From Alteromonas sp. KUL49 (GTDB lineage Bacteria > Pseudomonadota > Gammaproteobacteria > Enterobacterales > Alteromonadaceae), in the NCBI RefSeq assembly GCF_006538345.1, contig NZ_BJKL01000001.1, forward strand, positions 124,001-188,000: a stretch of DNA of 64,000 nucleotides, in the 5' to 3' direction. Positions 8,998 through 17,365 of the stretch are shown here, piece by piece. The translations under genes were made by a program, and so were the position numbers. The stretch's first letter is position 1; every line of letters begins with the position of its first letter. The notes below the pieces were generated by a model. The model searched no databases, was not told where the DNA came from, and saw only the letters and a program-made list of their open reading frames with translations.

Positions 8998-11601
8998 ATG
9001 GTTACCACGTTGATTCGGCGGGTTGTTACCGCCTGTTTGTATGTTTTAGTACTACTTAGCACTGTTGTCGGAAGCGTTTACGCTGCGGTATCGATAGATA
9101 AAGGCGGACGAGTTGCTGCCGCATTTTTACCAGAAGGTACACCGCTAGACCCGAGTATTCCCACGCCCGAGTCAGTGTTGGGTGCAAATGTTGGTGAATG
9201 GCACGTTAGACACGACCAATTAGTGAGTTACATGTATCAACTCGCCAACGCGTCGCCTCGGGTAACCATAGAGGAAACCGGACGCACTCACGAAAACCGC
9301 CCCTTACTGTTGCTTACGATCACTGCTCCCGAAAATCATTCAAATATTGACGCTATTCAATCGACTCATGTTAATTCGGTTGTCAGTGGTAATCGTCCAG
9401 CAGGTGATGCCCCCCTTGTTATCTATATGGGCTATAGCGTACATGGTAACGAGCCTTCGGGCGCAAACGCATCTCTTATCGTTGCTTATTACTTGGCCGC
9501 AGCACAATCGGCAGATGTAGAAAAGATGCTAAACGAGAATGTGGTTTTACTCGATCCGTCATTTAACCCTGATGGTTTATCGCGATTTGCACAGTGGGCG
9601 AATATGCATAAAGGGAAGCAGCTTGTTGCCGACCCTCAACACAGAGAGCACGACGAAGGCTGGCCTTCCGGCAGAACAAATCACTATTGGTTTGATTTAA
9701 ATCGAGACTGGTTATTACTTACTCACCCTGAGTCACGTGCCCGTATTGCGAAATTTCACCAATGGCGTCCCCATGTGCTCACCGACTTTCACGAAATGGG
9801 TACCAATAGCACTTACTTTTTCCAACCCGGCGTACGCTCTCGTAAGAACCCATTAACGCCCGATGGTAATGTAACCCTCACTGAAGCCTTGGCAAAATAC
9901 CATGCTAAGGCCCTAGATACTGCAGGAGAGCTTTACTTTACCGAAGAAGCCTTTGACGATTTTTATGTTGGCAAAGGGTCAACCTATCCAGATATTCACG
10001 GCAGCGTTGGTATTTTGTTCGAACAAGCCAGTTCTCGTGGGCATTTGCAATCATCTATCAATGGTCCAGTCGCCTTTGCCGATACTATTGCGAACCAAGT
10101 CACTACCTCGCTCAGTACGTTTGAGGGGGCTGTAGCCAATAAAGCGGCCTTACTTGACTATCAAGTGACCTTTGTAAAAAGCACTGAAGCATTAATAGAG
10201 AATGATACCGATGCTGGCTATCTGATTGAGCAGCCCAAGGACACAGGTAGGTTTACTCGATTCCTCGCTCTACTTACTCAGCACAATATCCGTTATGACG
10301 TAGTCAATCGAGACATCACGTTGCGCGATAAAACCTTTGAGGCGAAAAATGCGATTTATATCCCGTTAGACCAGCCTCAATACCGCTTGATTAAGTCGTT
10401 GTTTTCAACGCAAACAAATTTCGAAAACAATACCTTTTACGATGTGTCTAGCTGGCATATTGCCTACGCTTTTAACTTGGAATATCAGTCAGTTTCGCAA
10501 CGTGATGCAAGAGGCGTAAAAACTGCTGCTAATATTGAGCTAGCCAAGCCAGAGCTTCCTGATGCGCTTCCAGAGGGTGCATATGCCTATGGGTTTGGTT
10601 GGGATGAGTATTATGCACCGGCATTTCTACAAGCCCTTTTAGAGCATGATATATCCACGCGAATTACCAGTAAGTCATTTACTGCGACTCTGGTGGATGG
10701 TAGCCGTCATCAATTTGCGCCGGGAAGTGTTGTGATACCTAGAAGTGGTAATGAAGGACAGCCGCTAGCTGAGTATTTGGTTTATCTTGCCAAGCAGTTT
10801 GATGTACCAGTGTATGCATTGAAGTCGGGGTTAACCCCGGCAGGTGTCGATTTGGGCAGCCGCTCGATTGTACCTACCACGCCGCCTAGTGTACTTATTG
10901 TTGGCGGTGAAGGTACCCGTGAATACGATGTGGGTGAAATTTGGCATTTGTTTGATACTCGCATTGGCCTAGCTACAAGCATTGTTGAACAAGCAAAGCT
11001 CGCCAGTACTTCTTTCATGCCATACACACATATCGTATTTGCCAATGGTCGTTATCAACTGTCGGAACAGGCGATTCAAAAGCTAGAACACTGGATTAAC
11101 CAAGGTGGTGTGGTCATTGGTCAGAAGTCCGCCTTACGATTTTTATCAGCACAAGGCTGGCTTGACGCAGAGGTAGTAGATAATAGTGTGATAGATGCCG
11201 CATTTGATACCGATGATCTTGCGTTTGCTGAAAAGGATGCCTTGTATGCCCGCAAGCTCGTTGCTGGTACTGTGTATCAAGCCAATATCGACGTGTCACA
11301 TCCTCTGTTTTACGGTTTTGATTCTGATACGCTCCCTCTGTTCAAAACAAGTAATATGATCATCAGTAATGATTATTCCCCGTTTACTACGCCTGCGGTT
11401 TACTCTGGTGCTCCGTTGCTCTCAGGCTTTAGCGATAAGGCCATGGTTAACCTAATTGCAGATTCTCCGGCGGTGGTAACAACGCGAGTAGGTAACGGGT
11501 TAGTCATAGGGTTTGTCGACAACACTCAGTTCAGAGGCTATTGGCATGGCACTAATAAAATGATGGCCAACGCTATTTATATGTGGCCATTTATGCGTTG
11601 A
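8998..11601 (+). CDS. Secreted M14 family zinc carboxypeptidase-like protein
   Basis: An 867-residue exported protein; a signal peptide ends near residue 29-30 (SVYA). Residues about 65-400 form an M14 metallocarboxypeptidase domain: zinc ligands H149 and E152 in 'SVHGNEPSG', the third ligand H265 in 'LTDFHEMG', the substrate-binding 'FDLNRDW', and a candidate general-base glutamate E342 in 'GILFEQASSRG'. The remaining 450 residues form a long C-terminal region seen in large marine bacterial M14 proteins. A Shine-Dalgarno-like GACAGG precedes the ATG. Probably a periplasmic or extracellular peptide degrader. Confidence 0.88.
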   Translation: MVTTLIRRVVTACLYVLVLLSTVVGSVYAAVSIDKGGRVAAAFLPEGTPLDPSIPTPESVLGANVGEWHVRHDQLVSYMYQLANASPRVTIEETGRTHENRPLLLLTITAPENHSNIDAIQSTHVNSVVSGNRPAGDAPLVIYMGYSVHGNEPSGANASLIVAYYLAAAQSADVEKMLNENVVLLDPSFNPDGLSRFAQWANMHKGKQLVADPQHREHDEGWPSGRTNHYWFDLNRDWLLLTHPESRARIAKFHQWRPHVLTDFHEMGTNSTYFFQPGVRSRKNPLTPDGNVTLTEALAKYHAKALDTAGELYFTEEAFDDFYVGKGSTYPDIHGSVGILFEQASSRGHLQSSINGPVAFADTIANQVTTSLSTFEGAVANKAALLDYQVTFVKSTEALIENDTDAGYLIEQPKDTGRFTRFLALLTQHNIRYDVVNRDITLRDKTFEAKNAIYIPLDQPQYRLIKSLFSTQTNFENNTFYDVSSWHIAYAFNLEYQSVSQRDARGVKTAANIELAKPELPDALPEGAYAYGFGWDEYYAPAFLQALLEHDISTRITSKSFTATLVDGSRHQFAPGSVVIPRSGNEGQPLAEYLVYLAKQFDVPVYALKSGLTPAGVDLGSRSIVPTTPPSVLIVGGEGTREYDVGEIWHLFDTRIGLATSIVEQAKLASTSFMPYTHIVFANGRYQLSEQAIQKLEHWINQGGVVIGQKSALRFLSAQGWLDAEVVDNSVIDAAFDTDDLAFAEKDALYARKLVAGTVYQANIDVSHPLFYGFDSDTLPLFKTSNMIISNDYSPFTTPAVYSGAPLLSGFSDKAMVNLIADSPAVVTTRVGNGLVIGFVDNTQFRGYWHGTNKMMANAIYMWPFMR

Positions 11602-11697
11602 GTGCAAGCAACGGAGCACTAAGCAAAGTGGCTAGTAGTGAGTAGATAATATACTATCGGTGGTGTTTGGATTTGCGAGTTCGGAGAACCAAGTTTA

Positions 11698-12381
11698 ATG
11701 AAATACGCAGTGTTCGGGGTATTGCTATTTGCCCTAACGACTATTTCGGTTGCGCAAACCAGTGACCGATACGCCATTGCTGTTTCAGAAATAGGGAATG
11801 CACTCACTCAGCCACCCGCTCCCGAGGGGCAATACAATCGTTTTCTGTCGACGTTAGACAACATAGATGTGGTGTTTATGCCTCCAACTCGGGTTGAAGT
11901 TGAGTTTCCAAAAGGCTATTTGAATTGTATTTTCCCCGCCAGTAGAGAAACCATGCAGGAAAAGCATACGTTACTGGAAAGTCATCCACTTGAAGTAACG
12001 AGTGCTTATGTTTTCACTATTGGGGAGCAACCCCAAGCGGGGCTTAATACAGAGTCAAGAATAGCTATTCGTCGCGGTTTTACCTTCGGTGGCATTCGTC
12101 AATCTCTACCAGCAGAGTATATAGAATTGGACGACGACGTAACTATTTTACAATTCTTAACTCTTGGGCGTGTAGATGCCGTAATAAGTTACCTAATAGA
12201 TATTCAAGGGGCTGCAGAGCGATTACAGATCGCTGTCCCACAGTTCCAAAAAGACAGACCCATCCACACCTCACGCGAGGCATTTGTGTGTCATGACAAT
12301 GAGGTCAATAGATCTTTTGTTGAGCAAATCAACCAAGCAATTCGTGAATGGAAAATGCAGTCTCAGTATGATTTACCCTAG
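11698..12381 (+). CDS. Periplasmic solute-binding-like protein
   Basis: A 227-residue exported protein with a signal peptide ending near residue 19 ('ISVA'). The body resembles the bacterial family 3 solute-binding fold ('transporter substrate-binding domain' proteins), including the late 'QINQAIREWK' helix. No permease or ATPase lies next to it, so it may be an orphan binding protein or sensor rather than part of a transporter. Two Cys residues sit far apart (in 'LNCIFP' and 'FVCHD') and could pair. The ligand is unknown. It converges with the next gene across 24 bp. Confidence 0.7.
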   Translation: MKYAVFGVLLFALTTISVAQTSDRYAIAVSEIGNALTQPPAPEGQYNRFLSTLDNIDVVFMPPTRVEVEFPKGYLNCIFPASRETMQEKHTLLESHPLEVTSAYVFTIGEQPQAGLNTESRIAIRRGFTFGGIRQSLPAEYIELDDDVTILQFLTLGRVDAVISYLIDIQGAAERLQIAVPQFQKDRPIHTSREAFVCHDNEVNRSFVEQINQAIREWKMQSQYDLP

Positions 12382-12405
12382 TGCTTAGGAAGATGTCACC
12401 CATAG

Positions 12406-13188
12406 TTAATGGCCAAAGTAAACAGCAATATCTACGGCGATTAAGACAATAATTATCCATTCTAGAAAAGCTGAATGCTTATGGTTTTGCTCCGCTGCTA
12501 GCATCTCTAATAGTTCGTGAATCGTTTCGAGCTTTAATGTCAGCAATTCGACGCGTGGAACCAGTTCAAGGTATTTGGCCAACGCTTGGTAAATCGATTC
12601 CAGATCAGGGTTCTGCCAGAAAAAGTCGGGTGTATCGAGCAAATTGTAGTGAAGCAAAATATCGCTTTTTGTTTTGAATAAGTTGCCTCTGAGCTTTGCC
12701 AGTTCTTTGCGCGAAAGTGGGATTTTGCCAGTTTTTGCCAAACCTGCAGACAAATAAGCATTATCTTTAATAGTTCGCTCTGCTCGGCTTTCAAATTGTT
12801 CAAGCTTGGCAGACTGCGCTAACGCATGGCTAACAGCTAAAAGGGCACGCTGTTCCTTTGCATTTATCAGAATCTCGTCATCGACCATAGTTACCGTTGC
12901 ATCAGAATCAACGCTGTATGGAAAGATTTCTCTTTGCTGTTCAACATGTAGCTGAGTATTGGCTTTGAGAGTATCTATCAGATAATCTTTGCGTTCTTCT
13001 GTGACAGACCAAAACACGACTACACCATAGTCGAAAATGTAGGTAAAAGATTTTGGGTAGCCAACAAATAAAACATCTTTATAGCGGTGTGAAAACACGC
13101 GCTTATCCAAGGCTTTCTCGATGAGCGTGAGTTGGACTTTGTCAGCCAATACAGTGACTTCAACTGTGTCTTGATGGGGTTTGTTCAT
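12406..13188 (-). CDS. RMD1/YagE family (DUF155) protein
   Basis: A 260-residue protein resembling the RMD1 (sporulation-related in yeast) / YagE / DUF155 family. The family pattern is visible as 'RYKDVLFVGYPKSFTYIFDYGVVVFW'-like N-terminal strands, a central helical region with 'LAKLRGNLFKTKSDILLHYNLLDTPDFFW', and a C-terminal membrane helix ('LEWIIIVLIAVDIAVYF', about residues 242-258) that anchors it. The biochemical role in bacteria is not known to me. It is monocistronic as far as can be seen. Confidence 0.82.
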   Translation of the reverse strand: MNKPHQDTVEVTVLADKVQLTLIEKALDKRVFSHRYKDVLFVGYPKSFTYIFDYGVVVFWSVTEERKDYLIDTLKANTQLHVEQQREIFPYSVDSDATVTMVDDEILINAKEQRALLAVSHALAQSAKLEQFESRAERTIKDNAYLSAGLAKTGKIPLSRKELAKLRGNLFKTKSDILLHYNLLDTPDFFWQNPDLESIYQALAKYLELVPRVELLTLKLETIHELLEMLAAEQNHKHSAFLEWIIIVLIAVDIAVYFGH

Positions 13189-13351
13189 ATGGTTTCATGT
13201 TTAGCTTACGGGAAACTAAGCGCTTTTTACGCGCAATAAACATGAAAGGGAAATGACAAATTTTTATCGTCAGGAATGAATTTTATCGCCTTATTGATTG
13301 CTAGGTTGCTAGACAGTTCACTACTAACCATTAAAAAATGGAGACCGTCGC

Positions 13352-14284
13352 CTAAGTCTTGTTGTTTGTGATACCTCTTAGCTTAGACGCGAAGCTCACA
13401 ATCACTGCAATTACCACTCCTGAAACAATGCCAACAACGCCGTCAGCCAAAATTGACATGATTAGTGAAAAGTTGGGTGCAATGGAAACAAACCAGTCTG
13501 ATACATGATGTAGCATGCCAATACTGTGGGTTAAAATACCACCGCCCACCAGGAACATGGCAACCGTACCCACAACCGCCAAGGTTTTCATTAGTGCTGG
13601 CGCGGCTATCAGTAAGCTTCGGCCAACCACTCTTTGAAACCCATTCATTGTGCCGGTTAATGATTTTCGTAGCATGTACAAGCCCACATCATCCATTTTT
13701 ACCAATGCAGCCACAAGACCGTAAACGCCTACGGTAATGGCTAAGCTCAATGCTACCAACACACCGATTTGTGTGGTTAACGGGGCATCGCTTACTGTAC
13801 CTAATGCAATAACAATAATCTCTGCAGAGAGAATGAAATCGGTACGAATAGCTCCTTTGATCTTATCTTTCTCAAAGGCAACCATATCTACATCAACTTG
13901 CGATAAAGCTTCTATTCGTGCTTCTCTTGATTCAATGGCATCCTCGTGGGGCAAATATTTATGCAATAACTTTTCAGCGCCCTCAAAGCACAAATACAAT
14001 CCACCTATTACCAATAATACTGTTATCAACGAAGGAATAAAGGTACTGATAGCTAATGCTGCGGGCACTAAAATAGCTTTGTTGAGCAAAGAGCCTTTAG
14101 CGACGGCCCAGACAACAGGAAGTTCTCTATCCGCTTTGACACCCCTAACCTGATCAGCATTTACGGCAAGGTCATCACCTAAGACACCGGCTGTCTTTTG
14201 TGCTGCGACCTTAGACAGGGTGGCTATGTCGTCCATCAAAGTGGCGATATCATCAAGAAGAGCAAGTAAATTAGCGGTGGCCAC
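13352..14284 (-). CDS. DUF808 family inner-membrane protein (YedI-like)
   Basis: A 310-residue polytopic membrane protein of the DUF808 family (E. coli YedI). The N-terminus has the family hallmark 'LLALLDDIATLMDDIA', then 'KKTAGVLGDDLAVNADQV'-type sequence, and about six to seven helices follow. The frame stays open up to 14365, but the GTG at 14284 aligns with the family start and has AAGGA eight bases upstream, so I use it. Function is unknown; the family is widespread in proteobacteria. It lies 86 bp downstream of comF. Confidence 0.87.
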   Translation of the reverse strand: MATANLLALLDDIATLMDDIATLSKVAAQKTAGVLGDDLAVNADQVRGVKADRELPVVWAVAKGSLLNKAILVPAALAISTFIPSLITVLLVIGGLYLCFEGAEKLLHKYLPHEDAIESREARIEALSQVDVDMVAFEKDKIKGAIRTDFILSAEIIVIALGTVSDAPLTTQIGVLVALSLAITVGVYGLVAALVKMDDVGLYMLRKSLTGTMNGFQRVVGRSLLIAAPALMKTLAVVGTVAMFLVGGGILTHSIGMLHHVSDWFVSIAPNFSLIMSILADGVVGIVSGVVIAVIVSFASKLRGITNNKT

Positions 14285-14370
14285 GCACGAATTCCTTATT
14301 TCATTTTTATCGCTAAAGCATACGCTTAGCGGTTTGTTGTTGGCAATAGCCTGTTTGCTATTCAATACTA

Positions 14371-15123
14371 CTATTCATTCAACAACGCACTTTTCGGCGG
14401 TGGCGTAAACGCCATTGCCCAAACATGAATAGTGAGTTGGGGGTAGCGTTTTCGAAGTTGCTGAGCGAGGTGATTTACCGTAACGCCGGTGGTAATGATG
14501 TCATCGACGATGGCTACGCAGTTGATATTTGAAGTAGCAATCCGCTTATCTAAACAGCGGGTCGACAGTGAAAACGCTGATTTAGCATTCGTTGCTCGGT
14601 CTGAACGATTGAGGTGGTGTTGAGTTTTTCTTCCCGTCCTTATTGCCCAATGTTGCTCTACAGGGATGTTTGCAAGCGTTCCAATATCGTCAGCGAGCAC
14701 AGTGGCTTGGTTGTAATGCCGAGAGAATAATCGCGTTGGATGAATGGGCACCGGCAGCAATACCTGAGGTAGTTGTCTTGATGAATGAATTCGCTTGGTG
14801 TAAAACCAGTTAGCGAGAATACGCCCAGCGGCAAGAGAGTGACTAAACTTAAGTTTTTGTATTAGGTGTGCAACGCTCCCAGTATATATACCTAGCACTG
14901 AGAGAGCGTCATAGTGGCAGTGTTTAACATGACGAGAAACTAACCCACAAGACAGTAAGTTTTCGTCGTAAGTGGTATCGTCGAAAAAAAATAGATCGTT
15001 TTCACACCAATGACATACTGTAGTGGCGCTTGGCTGATAGCATAGTAAACAGGAAAAGTTGAAAGCGCGTTGTAATAAGTGCTGTAACCGTTTACGCCAT
15101 GTATTATGGTGTTTGGTGTTCAT
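14371..15123 (-). CDS. comF: ComF/GntX family phosphoribosyltransferase-like protein
   Basis: A 250-residue cytosolic protein. The N-terminal part has a Cys cluster of the double zinc-ribbon type ('CLLCYQP', 'VCHWCEND') and the C-terminal half a type I phosphoribosyltransferase PRPP loop, 'VAIVDDIITTGVTVNHLA' (about residues 203-220). ComF proteins support natural DNA uptake in competent bacteria; E. coli GntX lies beside bioH and nfuA, as here, and supports use of DNA as nutrient. It is divergent from bioH with only 27 bp between starts. Confidence 0.9.
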   Translation of the reverse strand: MNTKHHNTWRKRLQHLLQRAFNFSCLLCYQPSATTVCHWCENDLFFFDDTTYDENLLSCGLVSRHVKHCHYDALSVLGIYTGSVAHLIQKLKFSHSLAAGRILANWFYTKRIHSSRQLPQVLLPVPIHPTRLFSRHYNQATVLADDIGTLANIPVEQHWAIRTGRKTQHHLNRSDRATNAKSAFSLSTRCLDKRIATSNINCVAIVDDIITTGVTVNHLAQQLRKRYPQLTIHVWAMAFTPPPKSALLNE

Positions 15124-15150
15124 TGTTGCTTTAGTTAAAAGGTATTTACT

Positions 15151-15969
15151 GTGAAAGAGTCACACACCTCTTCAACGATTGTTAGCTGTACTCAGGGTGC
15201 AGGAAAAGATCTAGTTTTACTGCATGGTTGGGGGATGAACAGCGGCGCCTTCTCGTCCTTTGTACCTTATTTGTGTGAATATTTTCGCGTTACCACTATC
15301 GATTTACCGGGCTTTGGCGAAAACAAAGACGTAGTACCTATGCCATACACAGCTTCTGCGTTAGCAGACTGTTTGTCGCCTCACCTTCCTAAAAATAGCA
15401 TTGTAGTCGGATGGTCATTAGGAGGGCTTGTAGCCCAGTATTTAGCCTTATCACAGCAATGTGAATTGGATGGTTTAGTGACCATTGCGTCTACCCCTAG
15501 ATTTGTTGCGGGTAATTGTTGGCCGGGAATTGCCCCCGATTTATTGGCCATGTTTGAAGCTCAGCTAGAGCATGATTATCGCAAAACCCTTGAGCGCTTT
15601 TTAGCGATTCAAGCGATGGGTAGCAAAACAGCAAGACAAGATATCAAGCAGATTAAAAGTCAGATAACGGCCTTTCCCGAACCATCGCAGGTTGCACTGC
15701 AAGAGGGTTTGAAGCTTCTCTCTAGTGAAGACATCCGCGAGAAAATCTCGCGAATAGAAGCCCCTACACTGCGTTTGTACGGAAGGTTAGACAGTTTAGT
15801 GCCCACATCAGGCATTGATCGTATTTGTGAGTTACAGCCTCAAGCCGATACTGTTGTGTTACCTCACGCTGCCCATGCGCCATTTATTTCCCATCCTCAG
15901 CAGTGTGCCGATATTTTGATGCGCTTTGCAGCCAGCCTGGATAAGGTGAAAAGCGTCAACATTGCCTAA
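15151..15969 (+). CDS. bioH: Pimeloyl-ACP methyl ester carboxylesterase BioH
   Basis: A 272-residue alpha/beta hydrolase that removes the methyl group from pimeloyl-ACP methyl ester, ending the disguised fatty acid route to biotin. The catalytic triad is visible as S89 ('VVGWSLGGLVAQ'), D214 ('YGRLDSLVP') and H242 ('HAAHAPFISHP'), and the oxyanion region is 'LVLLHGWGMNSGAF'. The start is GTG with AAAGG upstream. Its position divergent to comF repeats the E. coli bioH-gntX arrangement. No other biotin gene is nearby. Confidence 0.93.
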   Translation: MKESHTSSTIVSCTQGAGKDLVLLHGWGMNSGAFSSFVPYLCEYFRVTTIDLPGFGENKDVVPMPYTASALADCLSPHLPKNSIVVGWSLGGLVAQYLALSQQCELDGLVTIASTPRFVAGNCWPGIAPDLLAMFEAQLEHDYRKTLERFLAIQAMGSKTARQDIKQIKSQITAFPEPSQVALQEGLKLLSSEDIREKISRIEAPTLRLYGRLDSLVPTSGIDRICELQPQADTVVLPHAAHAPFISHPQQCADILMRFAASLDKVKSVNIA

Positions 15970-16017
15970 CAGGCGTGCAAAGCTAAAAGCAATTCATACT
16001 TTCTATTTTGTCTTTTT

Positions 16018-16034
16018 TGGTTAATAATTAACCA
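16018..16034. promoter_or_regulatory. 17-bp perfect palindrome upstream of the flagellar-rod-like gene
   Basis: The sequence TGGTTAATAATTAACCA has 8-bp arms around one central base and lies 17 bp before the first possible start codon of the next gene. The size and symmetry suit a repressor or activator operator. I do not recognise a specific regulator's consensus, and so short a hairpin without a U-run is unlikely to be a terminator for bioH. Confidence 0.4.
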
Positions 16035-16050
16035 TGAGAGAGTAGAGGTA

Positions 16051-16386
16051 GTGTTTTTAGGTATGATTGACAACAATATCAATTCTGCCATTGTGTCTGG
16101 TCAGCTTGGTTTACAGCGGGCCAGTGATGGTATTACGACCGCATCGGTAAACATCGCGCAAAAAAGTGCACAATCAACGTTAGAAACCGACGGTGTTGGC
16201 GCTGTGTTGGCGAACGCGTCTGTGAGTGGTTTATCTACGCTCAAGCAAACCCTACCTAGTGCTACAGACACGTTTACGTCTGACCTACTATCTTTACAAA
16301 TCAATAGTTTAAATGCCCAAGCATCGGCGAAGGTATTAGACACAGCTTACGATGCAGTAGGCACTATCATTGATACGTTAGCTTAA
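16051..16386 (+). CDS. Small protein with flagellar rod/hook-like ends
   Basis: A protein of 111 residues (107 if it begins at the ATG at 16063; the GTG at 16051 is close behind AGAGGT). No firm family is recognised. The N-terminus ('AIVSGQLGLQRASDGITTAS') resembles the start of axial flagellar proteins (FlgB/C/E/F/G), and the C-terminus ('LLSLQINSLNAQASAKVLDT' then AYDAVGTIIDTLA) resembles the conserved C-terminal helix of the same proteins, with no middle domain between. It is cotranscribed with the SprA-like gene 13 bp downstream. A structural or secreted rod-like role is an inference. Confidence 0.55.
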   Translation: MFLGMIDNNINSAIVSGQLGLQRASDGITTASVNIAQKSAQSTLETDGVGAVLANASVSGLSTLKQTLPSATDTFTSDLLSLQINSLNAQASAKVLDTAYDAVGTIIDTLA

Positions 16387-16399
16387 CGGATAACAGCTA

Positions 16400-17338
16400 A
16401 TGAATATCGTCACTCCTATTCCCACCGCGGCAACGTTACCCACGGCTAACATTAGCACCGAGGCTGCGCGACGTGACAATATTCTTCGCGAAACCATTCC
16501 GCAAACCAGCGATGCTGAAAAAGGCGCGTCGCAGAAAGGTTTAGGCTCTGAAAGTGATAGAGCAAAAACGCCTGGTCAAGCACCACCTCCGGTGACCTAC
16601 GAAAGACCTCAAATTCAATCTGCGCCACAAAGTGCTGAAAACGCTACTCAAGATCGTGACAACGGCAGTGATCAAAGTGCTGGCAAAGATGATGCTCAAG
16701 AGCAACAGCGCCAACAAGCCGAACAAAAACAGATTGAATCGTTAAAGGCGCGTGACCAAGAGGTTCGTGCCCACGAGCAAGCTCATGCAGCCACCGGTGG
16801 CCAATATGCGGGCTCACCAAAGTACGAGTACACCACTGGCCCTGATAACAAGCGTTATGTCACGGGTGGCGAGGTGTCTATCGACATCTCAGAAGAACAA
16901 ACCCCTGAGCAAACTGTGCGTAAGATGCAACAAGTGCGAGCTGCTGCCTTAGCGCCTGCACAACCCTCTGCTCAAGATTTGAAAGTAGCTGCGGAAGCGG
17001 CACAAAAAGCCTTTGAAGCGCGTGTTGAGCTAAGCGAGGAAAAACGTGAATCTCTAGCGAGCCCTGCCGAGAATAATGTGGAAAGCGGGGAGTCTGAGTC
17101 TAGCCAAGCGCAAAGTGGCGGTGTTGCTTCATCTTTTGCCCAATCCTTTGAAGACATTATTGCTGAGGCCGATATTGGTAGCAGTGATGGCGGCGATGTG
17201 GGTACCCGCTCTCTTGATGTAGAGGCTGAACTTGACACCGCAGTAGACGCGTTGATGCAAGCGCGCAAAGGTCGTATTCAATCGGCGTACACCCAAGCTT
17301 ATACCCCTCTCTCGGAAGGCTTTTCAGCTCAGGCGTAA
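16400..17338 (+). CDS. SprA-related putative metalloprotease (CJM1_0395-like)
   Basis: A 312-residue, very hydrophilic, Gln/Ala/Ser-rich protein with no signal peptide or membrane helix. The central conserved block (about residues 115-195) carries 'VRAHEQAHAATGGQYAG', an HEXXH-type zinc site (HEQAH), followed by 'YVTGGEVSIDIS' and 'ALAPAQPSAQDLKVAAEA', the pattern of the SprA-related family. The flanking regions look disordered, and the C-terminal 100 residues are acidic. Proteolytic activity has not been established for the family as far as I know. It follows the rod-like small gene and converges with tex. Confidence 0.82.
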   Translation: MNIVTPIPTAATLPTANISTEAARRDNILRETIPQTSDAEKGASQKGLGSESDRAKTPGQAPPPVTYERPQIQSAPQSAENATQDRDNGSDQSAGKDDAQEQQRQQAEQKQIESLKARDQEVRAHEQAHAATGGQYAGSPKYEYTTGPDNKRYVTGGEVSIDISEEQTPEQTVRKMQQVRAAALAPAQPSAQDLKVAAEAAQKAFEARVELSEEKRESLASPAENNVESGESESSQAQSGGVASSFAQSFEDIIAEADIGSSDGGDVGTRSLDVEAELDTAVDALMQARKGRIQSAYTQAYTPLSEGFSAQA

Positions 17339-17365
17339 CACTTCTATTTTATCTAACGCAATACG

